Below, piece by piece: positions 12,412 through 23,477 of a DNA stretch of 64,000 nt. The DNA comes from Liolophura sinensis (Eukaryota; Mollusca; Polyplacophora; Chitonida; Chitonidae): positions 22,221,295 through 22,285,294 of the forward strand of contig NC_088298.1 of NCBI RefSeq assembly GCF_032854445.1. Direction: 5' to 3'. The notes beneath the pieces are model-generated. The model ran no database searches and had not been told where the DNA came from. It saw only the letters and a list, made by a program, of their open reading frames with translations. The position numbers and the translations under genes were made by a program. The stretch's first letter is position 1, and each line of letters opens with the position of its first letter.

Positions 12412-12520
12412 TAGAGGTATTTATTCATTTCATCGGTGTTTTATGCCGTGCTCAAGAATATTTCAGTTTACGAAGGCAGCCAGCATTATGGTTGGAGGAA
12501 ACCGAACATTTTGCAAAGTG
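12412..12520 (-). mobile_element. SINE family 1, 3' part
   Basis: Tail-first on the plus strand: TATTTATTCATTTCATCGGT, GTTTTATGCCGTGCTCAAGA, then CCAGCATTATGGTTGGAGGA. The tRNA-like head is missing. Confidence 0.75.
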
Positions 12521-14010
12521 AAATTTGTCCAATAAATACAAGTGAACACCAAAAAAAAGGGAAAAGGAAACAGCTATAGATTTTTTTCCGCCCACATGAC
12601 TGCACATTTGTATTAATTCATGTTGTTATATGCTAATTTCAAAAAAATGTTCACAAATTTACGTGTATATAAACAATAGGAACAGATGAATGGTTCAGAT
12701 TCTGTTTCAGACGGCTAATCGTGTAAAGAGACTGGCAGAAACATTTTTATTAAGGTATGTATGTTTTTCATTCTAAAATACCAAAAAAAAAAAGAACATC
12801 GGTTATATCTAACAGAATGACTGTTGTCTGAGTGACACTAGAATTGGCTGAAATACTGGCTTTAGGGTCAGTTCCCTTTCGGATATCGTGGCCTGTCAAA
12901 TCAGCGCTTTAATTAAATCAATTATACTATTAATTCTTTTATGTTTTTGTTTTGTTTGTTTTACAATGTGGAGTTGTCTATTTACATGTATATTTTATTG
13001 TTATGTTTGCGTTTTTTTTTTCTTACAATGATGTATACTTGTATTATTGGAATGCATTCTAAAACTTAATTATTGTATGGCATTTGTTAATAACAACTAA
13101 GATGAAGAACAATTTAGTGAAGTGTGTACAGAAAGAGAAGTAGAAATGTTCATAGACAATGGTTCCCTTGGGTCCTCATCGTGTGAGGTGGTGATCGAGT
13201 GCTTTTGTTACTTATGCCGGACGCCGTCCAGGAAACACCAGCGTACTGGAAACCTGCGCCTGTAACAAGTACCACACGTATATTTGAGGAGAGAGGATGG
13301 CAGGCTTCAGTCCATTTGAATGAAGCAAGGGAAGTCCTATGATTGTAGTCTCTTGTTTAAGCTGTCTGGTAGATCATTAGTCACACGGGTCCTTGGCTTT
13401 ATTAATACGGATTTTTTCATTGCCTTTCTCCGTGATTTCCTTTGGTGCCTAAGGCAGTCCGTTTTACATTGCATTCAGTTTCTGTAAATATATGTTAAAG
13501 AAGAGATGTAGTATTCTGAGCGATGAGGAATGTTTTTGATTTTCAATTTATTATTTTATGTATGCTGAGAAAAATAAACACCCGTAAACGCAAAGCCCAC
13601 TTCCGGTAAACGCGCTCTCACACACCTGCATCTATACACTCATTTACGCTTATTCAAGTACACATGTTTGTGTAAATATAAAATTGAACAGATAGGTAAA
13701 ACAATAGATAAATAAAATAAATAGGTAACAAAAGAAATAAATAACAGAATAATCAGAAGTGATAATACAGACTGATTGTTTGTGTCATCGGGTTTTACCT
13801 TTCGCGAAGCGCATTTTGTATTTGAAATCGACCCTCAAAATCAAGGTATCGTCGATGAAGTCTATTCTGCGCCTTTAATGCTCGAATGGTAGCCAAAATC
13901 TTGAAAACATGAGTAAACGATAAATAAATAAAGAAACGATAAATAAATAAATAAATAAATAAATAAACAGTTAAATGAATAGGTATACGTAGATATATAC
14001 AAATAATGAA
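12520..14010. other. intergenic, AT-rich
   Basis: No gene. It contains a fragment of MITE family A near 12,815-12,850 and an (AAAT)n tract at about 13,920-13,968. The segment 13,140-13,420 is less AT-rich but shows no exon I can defend. Confidence 0.5.
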
Positions 14011-14149
14011 AAATCTAATCAACTAATAGAGATGATTTTGTTTTCATGAGATGCATATGCTTTGTGAGTGCTTAAAATCAAGGTATCGCCAATGTTGCTA
14101 ATATGCATGTTTTTTGGGGTTTTTTTGTTTTTCGTGTATGTGTGTGTGT

Positions 14150-14440
14150 TAGCATGTCCTAAATATCGTACTTCTTTGCGAAAAAGGCTGCATTTGGAGG
14201 GTTTTGCCTTCAATCCGTTTTCCGTTAATCTAGTCAATATCAGGTCCAATCTGTCTAGATGGCCATTAAAACTTGCAGAGAAAGCTACAATGTCATCAAC
14301 GTAGACTAAAAGGCGTGGGTAGATTTCTTCACGGAAGATTGACTGCATTAAACACTGGGAGGTCACTGGGCTGTTATAGAAATCAAAAGGCATACGGCCG
14401 AGCTCATACAGCCCCTTAAGATTTATGAAAGCTGTTTTGT
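14150..14440 (-). pseudogene. reverse transcriptase, C-terminal part
   Basis: The minus-strand translation shows KTAFINLKGLYE, then MPFDFYNSPVTSQCLMQ (family: MPFGL.NAPATFQ.LM), then the catalytic YVDDI box, then a segment ending FRKEVRYLGH, which is the usual thumb-proximal motif. RT homology ends near 14,150, where a low-complexity stretch begins. The MPFG-type position carries D and the NAP box reads NSP, consistent with decay. Confidence 0.9.
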
Positions 14441-14655
14441 GCTTGCCTTACATCAGTAAATTCATTCTGAGGCATCTACATGGTGCAGCTAGAGATGAGG
14501 TAAAACAACACACAGGAAGTAGGCAGGGACCCAGTCAGCATATATTTGATTATATGCTGACTGTAAGTCAGTCGTTGAAAAGCATCTCGCTCCAGTCAAA
14601 GCATCCAGCGACTCGACGATACGGGGAAGTGGAAACATATCTATTCTGATTTTCT
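14441..14655. other. inverted gag fragment inserted in the RT gene
   Basis: The stretch 14,463-14,533 is the reverse complement of 16,170-16,250: plus-strand TTCATTCTGAGGCATCTACA here, the complementary sequence there, continuing through the ACAGGAAGTAGGCAGGGACC segment. It therefore places a piece of the element's own gag in opposite orientation between RT motifs, replacing the RT fingers segment between the GIDYR box and the KTAF box. Confidence 0.8.
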
Positions 14656-14659
14656 TGTT

Positions 14660-14870
14660 CAGTTATCTGTAGTCTATGCCTAGCCTCATCTTACCGTTCT
14701 TCTTGTGGACGATGACCATTGGTCTTGAGTAGTTCGACCCTCGGATTATGCCTTTCCTGAGCAACTCTTGGATATGTTCTTTGACTTCCGTCAGCTGGTT
14801 CGGATGAATCCTTCGAAAATCATTCGTGACAAAAACATCATCTTCAGTTAAAATCTTGTGTTTCACGATG
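14660..14870 (-). pseudogene. reverse transcriptase, N-terminal part
   Basis: The minus-strand frame contains EVKEHIQELLRKGIIRGS, then SRPMVIVHKKNGKMRLGIDYR, the canonical start of a Gypsy RT domain. A stop follows GIDYR, exactly where the inverted insertion begins. Confidence 0.9.
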
Positions 14871-15296
14871 TCCGTGTATCCAAGCTCTTCGTCTGCAGCA
14901 AAGACATCTTTATGTTTGTAGTGCAGTAGAGGAGATTTTCGCTTTCTCTTCTTCCGTGAGTACCAGCGTGTCTGCCAACTTAACTATCCAGGAAGGACTG
15001 TCCATCGATGCGTTTCCAGCCTCAGTTAGATCCTCTTCTAACGGGCACTATGGTTCCTATGCGTGACTTCGGTTCCAACCATGAGTCGGTCATTCCAGGA
15101 TTAGCAACTTCCACAAGAAGGTCCCCGTCTCCCTCATTATGTCCTTTACCAGCACTTTACAGCTTGTTGTCAACGGTTCTACCATGCTCAACTTGTAGTT
15201 TGCGGGTAGGACATGGTACTGGCTTTCTGTATTGAGGAACTTGGCCTAGCATGAGCAGACCGTAGGCTTAACTCACCGCCGATATCCTTTAAAAAC

Positions 15297-15485
15297 TTAA
15301 CAACTTCGGGTATATGCCGCAAAAGGTTCACACCAATTAAGCCCGGTTAGGACTTCACCTGTAGACTTCTGAACTAGTAACCCCATGAGATCTACATCTA
15401 TTTTCTCATAACCCAGGTATGGTGGTTCCAGGCCATTCGCTGCATGTAGCGTAAGCCAGCTGGACGAGTTCTGTAATACACACAC
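15297..15485 (-). pseudogene. protease-like segment of the Gypsy element
   Basis: A 62-codon minus-strand frame with SSWLTLHAANGLEPPYLGYE followed by KIDVDLMGLLV resembles the region after the active site in Gypsy retropepsins (typically WL.L.AANG..IPY.GY). The DTG/DSG catalytic triplet is not in this frame; upstream stops separate it from gag. Confidence 0.6.
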
Positions 15486-15520
15486 CGTCGACAGACCTTA
15501 CTGACTATAGATTCTGTGTC

Positions 15521-15958
15521 CTATAGACAGTCAGTTTTCACGCCCTTAACGAACGCAGTAGCCATCTTGCTTCTTAGTTCTGGCAATGAGCATAACCCCA
15601 GGGTAACTTCCTCTACCGCTCGGCTCATTCCAACAGTGACCCGCTGTTTCCCTGGTTCAGACTGGTCGATTTCCCATGCCGGCGTTTGGGACTGTCCCTT
15701 TAGGGACCGGAATTCTCGGCGAGACTTACTATTTGCGGTGTGGTGGTTTTTCACGGAATCAGAATTTGCCAACGTGTCCAGTATACGGGATTGAGTTGCA
15801 GCTAGATCGTTCAGCCTCTTAGATAAATTTTCCATGCGTAAAGTGTCAGTGTTTGTAACTTCAGAAGTTTCCGCTTCCACTTGGTTGACATTGGGTTTGA
15901 CTCGCTTCTGCTTGGGGTCATCTTCATCGGACAATACGTCTAAGTTCACAGCGGACAT
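15521..15958 (-). pseudogene. gag-like C-terminal frame
   Basis: A 145-codon acidic, Lys- and Asn-rich minus-strand frame (MSAVNLDVLSDEDDPKQKR...) with a coiled-coil-like stretch (LSKRLNDLAATQSRILDTL). It lies between the capsid-like part and the protease part of the same element. It has no CCHC knuckle that I can see. Confidence 0.55.
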
Positions 15959-16019
15959 ATCTGTCTTTCACATTTTCACAAAAATCTCATTTAACATTTT
16001 ATTTCGACAATGTTTTTCA

Positions 16020-16430
16020 GACTGATCTTTAAAACATAACCTCTCAAACAATTCCATTCAAGCTCTAGAATAGTCTTTGACACTTTCTTTGTCTGTTTCC
16101 GGCCATGCAACAACTTACGTGGCTGAAAACCAGATTGTTTCTCTCCAAAATATTTATTTAGCATCAGCAATATAGCATCTGGGTCCCTGCCTACTTCCTG
16201 TGTGTTGTTTTACCTCATCTCTAGCTGCACCTTGTAGATGCCTCAGAATGAATTGTCCGGCTTCGTTAGGTGGCATGTCTTTCACAGCCCCATTGACATC
16301 TTCAATCAAGTCCTGCACATTGTCACATCACCTCCCGAAAGGCGTCAGATTTTCTTCGCCAAGGGTAACTTCACGTGTACTACAGGGGCTGGTGGCGGTT
16401 GATTCCTAGCCATCATCAGCTGTTTGAGTT
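16020..16430 (-). pseudogene. gag capsid-like segment
   Basis: Minus-strand translation across frameshifts gives NEAGQFILRHLQGAARDEVK, matching the capsid pattern of Gypsy gag proteins (..FLLRHL.GAAR.EV..). The same peptide can be read in the inverted copy at 14,463-14,533. Confidence 0.65.
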
Positions 16431-16535
16431 ATTCTTCCTGGGCAGCGATTCTATCGACATCCCTCCCTCAGTCATGGCCACGATCCACCTCTGTTTTCTA
16501 TTTTCACAATTTGAGATCCCACATCTGACGCCAGA

Positions 16536-16905
16536 AATGAAACCGGGCTGAGGTTAAACTGAACATCACTGGTGCCTTAATTAAAACTCCGTTTGTATTG
16601 GTGTATTCACAGAAAATTATTGTGAGCTGAAAAGCAGTGGCTTTGCACTATCACACCCATCTAGCTAGCATACAAATAACTTATTACAGGGCGTGTATAA
16701 CACCAAAATCTCAGGATGGGTCGTTTGCACTGCCAGTGCCCGTGCTTTTCGCGGCGCCTGGACCGAACTATAGCTAGTGGCGCCCTTAAGCGGTTGCTGA
16801 CAGCCTGATGTAGGGGAGCTAACTTTTATATAGAAAAATGTTAGGTCTCTTGACTACGGTCAAAAATGTTAAGCCACTATTCTTGGTTAAATTTACTATA
16901 ACATC
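16536..16905 (-). mobile_element. probable 5' LTR remnant of the Gypsy element
   Basis: Directly upstream (minus strand) of the gag region, a TGGCGTCAGATGTGGG sequence looks like a primer-binding site, and beyond it is a 350-bp stretch with a minus-strand TATA box (CTATATAAAAG at about 16,826-16,838). No matching 3' LTR is in the window, so the boundaries are inferred. Confidence 0.45.
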
Positions 16906-16920
16906 TGGTGCCACAAATGT

Positions 16921-17150
16921 GGTCCTTGTGAGTTCAAGTCCAGCTCATAACTGACTTCCATTCCGGTCGTACATGAGAAGGTTTTCCAGCAACTTTCGGA
17001 AAATCGTGGGTTCCCCTTGGCCACTGCCCGGTTTTCTCCCGTAGGAGAAGCCAGCGTGAGCTGGACTTGAACTCGCATCGATTACATTGGTGAGAGCCTG
17101 CTTTATCATTGCGCCACGATGACGCGATAACCACCTCGACCCCATTGCGC
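16921..17150. mobile_element. two SINE fragments head to head
   Basis: 16,921-17,040 is a plus-oriented SINE body (GTGAGTTCAAGTCCAGCTCA, then GAGAAGGTTTTCCAGCAAC). 17,041-17,150 is a minus-oriented SINE head (AGCCAGCGTGAGCTGGACTT, then GAACTCGCATCG and ATTGGTGAGAGCC). The two form a potential hairpin. Confidence 0.75.
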
Positions 17151-17282
17151 GTCTAATGCATGCATATGAAAGATAAATAGGGCATTTGGAACTGTCAATA
17201 CTTTCTGAAAGGTGTTCTTCACGCTGGTGTGGTGATATGACACAAAGAGATTAAAAACTAGCCACCTTCGTGGGATCATTGC

Positions 17283-17643
17283 TTATATATTAAATGATTA
17301 AGTAAAACCTTAAAGTTTGTAACAAGACAAATGCCTCAAGAAATTACGATGTTAATCAAAAAAAAATTGATCACTTATCATTTATTTCAGTTTTGGCACT
17401 TTATATTATTCTTGAGCAAATTTAACGTAAATTCCGTACCGACAGATTCAGTCATGAAATTTCGAAAGAGTAATATGAGGAAAAACAAGCATCAACTTTA
17501 CTGGAATCTTTTTGCTGTAAAAAAAGGAGAGATCTTCTCGTTGCGAATATTTATATGTTTTGTGTGATGAGGCTTACGTGTTGTATTTACGAAGTGCCTT
17601 CAAGATTATATACATTAATTTTTTAAAAGATTTTTTCTTTCAG
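17283..17643 (+). promoter_or_regulatory. upstream intron or promoter region of secreted gene copy 1
   Basis: A TATATATTAAAT sequence lies at 17,285. A strong 3' splice site (TTTTTTCTTTCAG) ends at 17,643, just before the exon carrying the start codon, so a non-coding 5' exon should lie upstream, as predicted for copy 3. I cannot place it. Confidence 0.35.
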
Positions 17644-17677
17644 TCTATAGCGTCAAGAAAAAACTTGTCCGCACAAG

Positions 17678-18361
17678 ATGAAAGCATTCATCGTCTTCGC
17701 CGTGGTTCTGGTATTTGGGGCTGTGATCCAGGATGGCGCCGGTAAGTGATAGTTTACCGTGTGGACACGTTTAAAATGTATGGTGTAGGATGTATACCGT
17801 CAGCTACGTGTGGTCCAGCAAGAAATAGTATGCCTACTATAAGGAATGTAAAATTGTTCCTGATTAAACTGGGTATGAGGGGGGCTATCGGTGATGGAAT
17901 GTTATAGCGCCGCGTAAGGACCCAAGAGCCATTCTCCAATGCGGTGGCTGTGAGTTCAAGCCCAGCTTCCTTCCTCTGAGAAGATCCGGAAACCAGCATG
18001 AGCTGGACTTGAACTCACAGCACCCGCATTGGTGAAAGGCTTCTGGGTCCTTGCGCCCCTATGGCATTCTAACTACTCTGCCACTGATTTAGCACCAAAA
18101 CAGTTTGTCATTCCCATTAGCATCAAATATAATACCTTATATTTTGCAGATGCTTGCTCTTGTTATTCTCAATATTTGGAATGTAACAGTTGGAACTTCG
18201 AGTACAAAGAGTGCAAAGCCGACAGCACTGTGGCATTTGCGCTTGTTAAACATAAGTATTCTAAGAACGGATGTAAAGAGGATTCTACCTACGGATGGTC
18301 AGAAGACAAAATCTGGGTGAACGGATGCAGGGCACAGTTCCAAGTCATTGTATGCAAGTAA
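17678..18361 (+). CDS. small secreted DUF3011-like protein, copy 1
   Basis: Coding exons are 17,678-17,741 and 18,150-18,361 (phase-1 intron with GTAAGT and TTTTGCAG ends), giving 91 residues. Residues 1-21 are a signal peptide (MKAFIVFAVVLVFGAVIQDGA). The mature 70 residues have seven cysteines and the pattern C-N-S-W..Y..C....V.....S...C....YGW....IWVNGCRAQF.V..C, which matches my recollection of the bacterial DUF3011 signature (C.S....C...V....S..C..G.WG....IWV..GCRA.F). It is therefore an extracellular protein of unknown function. A cysteine at mature position 3 is not in copy 3. The exon continues to a conserved donor (GTAAGTCATATC) at 18,381, 19 bases after the stop. An inverted SINE pair sits in the intron. 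Structure and homology are seen directly; function is unknown. Confidence 0.85.
17912..18090. mobile_element. inverted SINE heads inside the intron of copy 1
   Basis: Plus-oriented head 17,912-17,975 (AGCCATTCTCCAATGCGGTG, GCTGTGAGTTCAAGCCCAGC) is followed by a minus-oriented head 17,990-18,090 (AGCATGAGCTGGACTTGAAC, then CCGCATTGGTGAAAGGC). They can fold into a hairpin of about 80 bp in the pre-mRNA. Confidence 0.75.
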
Positions 18362-18655
18362 AAAGACTCAGCCGATTCCGGTAAGTCATATCGGCATGCA
18401 AAATGCAAAGTTGGCTTTTGACTGAATTTTTAATTTATGTCATTGGTGTTTGTCACGTTGTATCCCTCCCCCCGGGCAAAACAATGGGTTTATAGGAAGA
18501 GGAACCGGGTTAACAACCGCTCATCGAGATTCGAGTCACCTACCTCCGTGTTCGGTGCCTGATCACCTTGAGGCTTTAAACGAATGATCCCCATTCCCCT
18601 AGGCTATAATTTAGAGACAATTACAACCTATGGACATATATATTATCATGTACAT

Positions 18656-18925
18656 ATTTATTTATTTATTTATTTGATTGGTGTGTTGCGCCGTACTCAG
18701 AATATGTCCCTTACATAACAGCGGCTGGCATTGTGGTGGGAGGAAACTGGACAGAGACCCGGAGAAACCCACGACCATCCGCAGGTTGCTGGGAGACCTT
18801 TTCACGTGAGACCGGAGGGGAAGCCAGCATGAGGTGGATTTGAACTGACTAAACTAAATTTATAAGAGGCTCCTGTGTCTTTGCGCAGCGCTGGCACCCT
18901 AACTACCTCGGCCATGGCGGACCCC
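18656..18925 (-). mobile_element. SINE family 1, full length
   Basis: Starts with the ATTT-unit tail, then GATTGGTGTGTTGCGCCGTA, the body (CACGACCATCCGCAGGTTGC), and ends in the tRNA-like head (CTACCTCGGCCATGGCGG). The B-box region is altered (TGGATTTGAACTGAC). Confidence 0.85.
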
Positions 18926-19015
18926 ATAATGTGCATATCCTGGTTACGTAACTCTTGAGCGATGGGCATATATTTGTCTGTCTATCCATGAGAATTTAGG
19001 ATTTTTCATTCTTCT

Positions 19016-19035
19016 TCTTTTTCTTCTTCTTCTTC

Positions 19036-19068
<33 letters not shown>
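19016..19068 (+). repeat. (TTC)n then (ATT)n microsatellite
   Basis: Six to seven CTT/TTC units followed by about ten ATT units. Confidence 0.9.
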
Positions 19069-19070
<2 letters not shown>

Positions 19071-19557
19071 CGTTATTATATTTCTGGCCGTTCTTTGTAT
19101 ATAGCTCTTCGGCTTTTCAGCGTGGATGTATCTCCCTTAATTGTTAATCCTTTAAAGTGAAAGCTAACTAATGTTTATCTTCACTGCAAGACAACCATAC
19201 AAAGTATCTTAAACCGGCATTCAATATTTTTTAAGATTTTTTTTCAACCCAGTAAAAGATTAGTGAATCTTCGTCTTGACACAGCTCCAGCACGTCTCCA
19301 TTATCACAGCAAGGTGACGTCACGTTACCGCTAGGTCTCTAACGTCGAAGGTATTTTCCGTATAATTGTGTATACAGAAGATTATGGCAGACAAAAGTGT
19401 GGACTTAAAGAAATAAAGGGATAAAGGCCTAAGTGATAAATATAGTTTTCTCGGAATCTGGACATACTGGAAGAATGTTTCTTTCACTGCTTGAACTGTT
19501 GATGCAGTGGGCCTACTACATGTATATCATTTACAAGAAACTCCAGCGACCTTCTTT

Positions 19558-20322
19558 CAGCAGGAATTGCGGAAATCGATTAACACGAAGTGTTGGGAGA
19601 GTTATGGAGAATAACTTCTAATGTGTCGGATCGACGGTAAGCCACATTTACCGCATCTTCACACACGCATAAAATCTTCCCTAGAGTAAATCGATGTCAA
19701 CCGAGTGGTCCTCACAATCAAATAACCTGTTCTGAGTCTCGCAGGACCAAAAACGATCCTTGACAACCGCACAAATTCACAAAATAAATTCATTTTCACT
19801 CACTACACCCATTGTTGAAATAAGCCGTCTGTCACCATTTTGATCACTTGCGAGAACGATCGAGACTGAAACGATTAGCGCCATCTGACGACGGGAAAGG
19901 GTGGGAGAGGGGAGGAACCACCCAAATGAACGACTACACTTGCCTAGTGTTACTATAATGATACATGGACGATATTATCTCCCTTGAACAATCTTATTTT
20001 TTCTGTGCTCACATCGATGGCGGGATTTTTGTATGTACGACTATCAGAACGAGATGGCGGCCACAGTTGTGTAATATCTGAAAATTTATTTATTTTGTGA
20101 ATTTGTGCTGTTTTGACGGATCACTTTTGTTTCGTCGAGACTCAGAACAGTATAGTCGATTATGGGGACCAATCGGTTGACATCAATTTACGCAGGGGAA
20201 GATTTAATGCGCGTGTGAAGATGCGGTAAATGTGGCTTACGGTCGATCCAACACATTAGAAGGAGTCATTCCGTAACTCTCCCAACACTTCGTGTTGGTC
20301 GATTTCAGTTACATTCCGCAAC
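19558..20322. mobile_element. fold-back element with inverted repeats of about 230 bp
   Basis: The left arm (19,563-19,800: AACACGAAGTGTTGGGAGAG, GGTAAGCCACATTTACCGCA, CTGTTCTGAGTCTCG, CACAAATTCACAAAATAAAT) is repeated in reverse complement at 20,085-20,318. Both outer ends carry TTGCGG. The centre of about 280 bp has no long open frame. This is the structure of a MITE or Foldback-type non-autonomous DNA transposon. I could not define a target-site duplication. Confidence 0.8.
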
Positions 20323-20329
20323 TAGCACA

Positions 20330-22425
20330 TGCACAGCCGGGGTATCCCTGGTTCAGGTCTTAGCCTCTCAAGGGGTTGTGCTGGTGATTTTGACCCCTGT
20401 TAAATGTTTTCAAAATTACAACAGAATTGTTGCACAACTAGATTCATGCTCAATTCTCAAACAAATGGAGGAAGTCTAAGCACCACGGAGGCTGATCTAG
20501 GCATTCGACTGTCGCAGTATTTTATGCTTCAATTATATATTGGTGACTTCTAAGAGCAAAGCAGTGCTGACCTGGTTATCGCGAACGTCAGAGAGAGCAC
20601 CTCGGCTTGAGCACGGCGTTTCATTATTTTACTGTATTTTATAAAATAAAGCAGAAAAAAACACATCCTTTTTTTGCGAGAAAGACGATGGAGCAAAATT
20701 TTAATTTTTCAGTCCTAATAAAAAAGTAAAAAATATCATAAGATTTAATTAATTTTAAGCGTTGTCCGGTGAGATGCCGTCTTCTCATTTCCATAAACCT
20801 TCGGTATCCCCGATGAATGTTTCAATAACTGTATTATATCTATAATTTACAAACTGCTGACTAAATGCTGAAATGAACGACAAAAAATGTAATTGTATAA
20901 TTTGAACAGAGTGACTAATTAGGCATAAGGTCTATTGGGGAGATGAATGCGGTTTGACTTGAGCCGGTATGCTGCTGTGTGACATAATTTGTGATACAGA
21001 GGGGTTGCACGTGACGTCATCACCTTGGCAGAACAATAGCCAGGAAGCCATACTGGAGTCCTGATAGCGACAGTACTCCAATATGGCTACCAGAAGTAGG
21101 TCATGCCCTTCGGCTACACATAACTAAATCGTTGTAAACGATCTTAAAATGATGTCTTATGCAGTAATGCATGCAGTAATGCTGTGTTATCACGTCACTT
21201 CATGGAGTGAATTTGTAAAGGTTACGTCACAGCTTAGGCCGCGCAATCTGATTGCAACGTGTTTGATTGGATAAAGTTCTCAATATATGTCTGCCTCGAT
21301 TCACACCAGCCGTTCCTGTTGTATTGTCATTTGGTTCTACATGTTATTCGATGAAAACTCAATAAAATAATAAAGTATGATACTTTTTAGAGAGCTCCAG
21401 TTTCCTCTTTTCGATTCAAATATGTTTTAGCCAGGTGTTGTCTTGGCCTTTAAGCATATATGATTTAAACTTCATAGATTATCTGGGGCCAGAAAAAACC
21501 TAAATGCGCATGTGGTGGCCTGCTGAGTCGGGACCTTTTTAAAACAAATTTATAATAATTCGCCTCCATTGCCAGATTGAGCACAAGTGTATAGCATTTC
21601 TTTTACCATGTTATAGTACATGTAGCAGAGTGTCATCGCTTTCGTCGCTTTCGTCTGACTCTCCGGCGGTTTTGGGTGTTCATGCATTTTACTTTCTTAT
21701 AGCACACGTCGGATGTATTCTGGAGAGTATCTCTTTTAAGCCTGGATGTAGTGAAACACCTGAATGTAGGTATCTTTATTACCTCAGTCATGTACGCACA
21801 TACAACAAAGCTATTCATTATAGGTTTTCAGGTTAATTAGCTAAGACAATGTTGTTTTGTGAATCTGTCTTTTGATTTACATTTGTCTCGTTAAATTAAA
21901 TGTATGTCATTTTTTTTAAAATAGGTTTGACAATGTGGACACGTCTCCTATCAAGTCAGTGTTAGGTCTACGCTGTTCACGTGCACCCATGGTAACCGAC
22001 TGAACGGATTTGGCCAGCACCATTTTGGAATCAACTTTGCCAAACACCTTGCACTTAAAATATGAATATGGCTTTTTGTGTATGACATCTAGCCTATTAG
22101 TGTATCATTTAAATCATGCAGTTGTCGACATTTATTCACTTAAGTACTTTATTGTGCAATTCTAATCTTCACAACTGTAAAATCAGCTGGCCAATACAGT
22201 TTCAAATCTTTTCACATTTTCTGTGTTGTTATACTTTGTCAAAAACCTCGGTTTCTTAGCTTTTTAATTTCAAATGACGGCTGTCAACCCTCCCTTTTTA
22301 AAGGAGAGCAAAACATAAAGATGATGTCAAAATCAGATGGAAGAGCGTCAAAACTTATCTGCAAATATGGTCTATAACATTTTTTCGTTTTTTTTGCGGG
22401 AGAAAAGAGTAACTGAAGGTTCTTT
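20330..22425. other. intergenic, nothing recognised
   Basis: AT-rich. At 21,985-22,010 the sequence GTGCACCCATGGTAACCGAC resembles the reverse complement of 25,505-25,535, suggesting another dispersed element. No exon or gene is defensible. Confidence 0.45.
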
Positions 22426-22429
22426 GGCA

Positions 22430-22830
22430 TGGTGGGTATTTGGGACAACCTTTTGGTACATATCGTCTCTACATAATAAGGTTCTAAATAACGATGTGAT
22501 GCATGTCTAATAAATTTAGTTGAATGTAAATTTATTGTTGATATCCAACCATATGCATTTAATCTGAACTATAATAATATTTATGAATATATTAAAAATA
22601 TAAATATGATCAAAATCAAGGTTGAACACTTTCGTTAGCTGAAAAAAAAAACAAATTATAGTGCAAATATATTTATTAAACATGTGGTACGTCCTCATTT
22701 ATAACATTATTACACAGACTATATATAGACAAAGAGGTGGTTCCAAATACTCACTGTACAAAATTTATTTTCAAGGGTCTTTTTCTCTTAAAAAAAAACG
22801 AAAAACATATTGAAATCTATATGTATAACT
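22430..22830 (+). repeat. dispersed AT-rich repeat, family E
   Basis: Several blocks (GGTTCTAAATAA, TTGAATGTAAATTTATT, ATCAAAATCAAGGTTGAACA, GGTTCCAAATACTCACTGTA) recur in the same order at 51,488-52,030 in the large gene's intron. Divergence is high. Probably a non-autonomous element. Confidence 0.6.
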
Positions 22831-22839
22831 AATTTTTTG

Positions 22840-23395
22840 CACTCTTTCATCAGAACTTTATCTAATTTTTATGCTTTCTCCACCTTCAAGACTGAGAAAC
22901 CCAGAGAACATATAGTATTATGTGGATGTCAGTTCTAGGTTACGTTATTCAAACAACGAAGATTGTTTCTGCATCCCATTTGACGTTCATTTCCTCAATA
23001 AGATGCTGAACTTAGAAAACGTCCGCACCCGACCTTATTCCACAGGTTCTTTTCAGGACCACCGTCGTCTTCCGAAAGCAGACTTCCAATCTGAACACAT
23101 GGGTTTATCCTTAATGTCATGGTTATATCGATGCATGGATGGAGCACACAGCCAAAAATGTCCATCCCATATAAAATCCCCATCTCCCAAACCAAATAAA
23201 CAGCTCCCAAACCAAACAGTCATCTTCCAAGGCAAACAAGCATCTGTTAAACCAAGAAAGGCCGACCGACTAGTAATACTACCATGGCCATACAACTTCA
23301 GTTGTATTTCTTGCTTTTATCCTTTGTTTAATATATTCAACATATAATTATAATAATTGATGAGAGTTAATAGAATGTGTGTGCTATATTTAGAG
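22840..23395. other. non-coding stretch with an unsupported 141-codon frame
   Basis: A plus-strand frame at 22,922-23,347 is open for 141 codons but shows no domain and contains a degenerate Lys/Pro/Gln repeat (CCAAACCAAAYA motif at 23,185-23,265). A related degenerate motif appears at 23,890-23,950. I do not call a gene. Confidence 0.4.
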
Positions 23396-23477
23396 TGATA
23401 ACCTGCCCCTGTAACAGGATACATTCCAGCATAACTCAAACAAGAGATTTTCTGTTAAATTTATCAGATTATGTAGT

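Larger units (their letters stand above)
14019..16535 (-). mobile_element. degenerate Ty3/Gypsy-like retrotransposon, internal region
   Basis: Reading the minus strand from right to left gives the order gag-like, protease-like, reverse transcriptase. The pieces are separated by stops and frameshifts, and the element stops abruptly after the RT palm, so RNase H and integrase are absent. The order fits the Gypsy superfamily. It is a fossil: no frame covers even one complete domain. An inverted copy of its own gag segment interrupts the RT (see 14,441-14,655). Confidence 0.85.

Noticed and set aside
22922-23347. Plus-strand 141-codon frame
   Set aside because: No domain, no splice context, and a low-complexity CCAAACCAAA repeat supplies much of its length.
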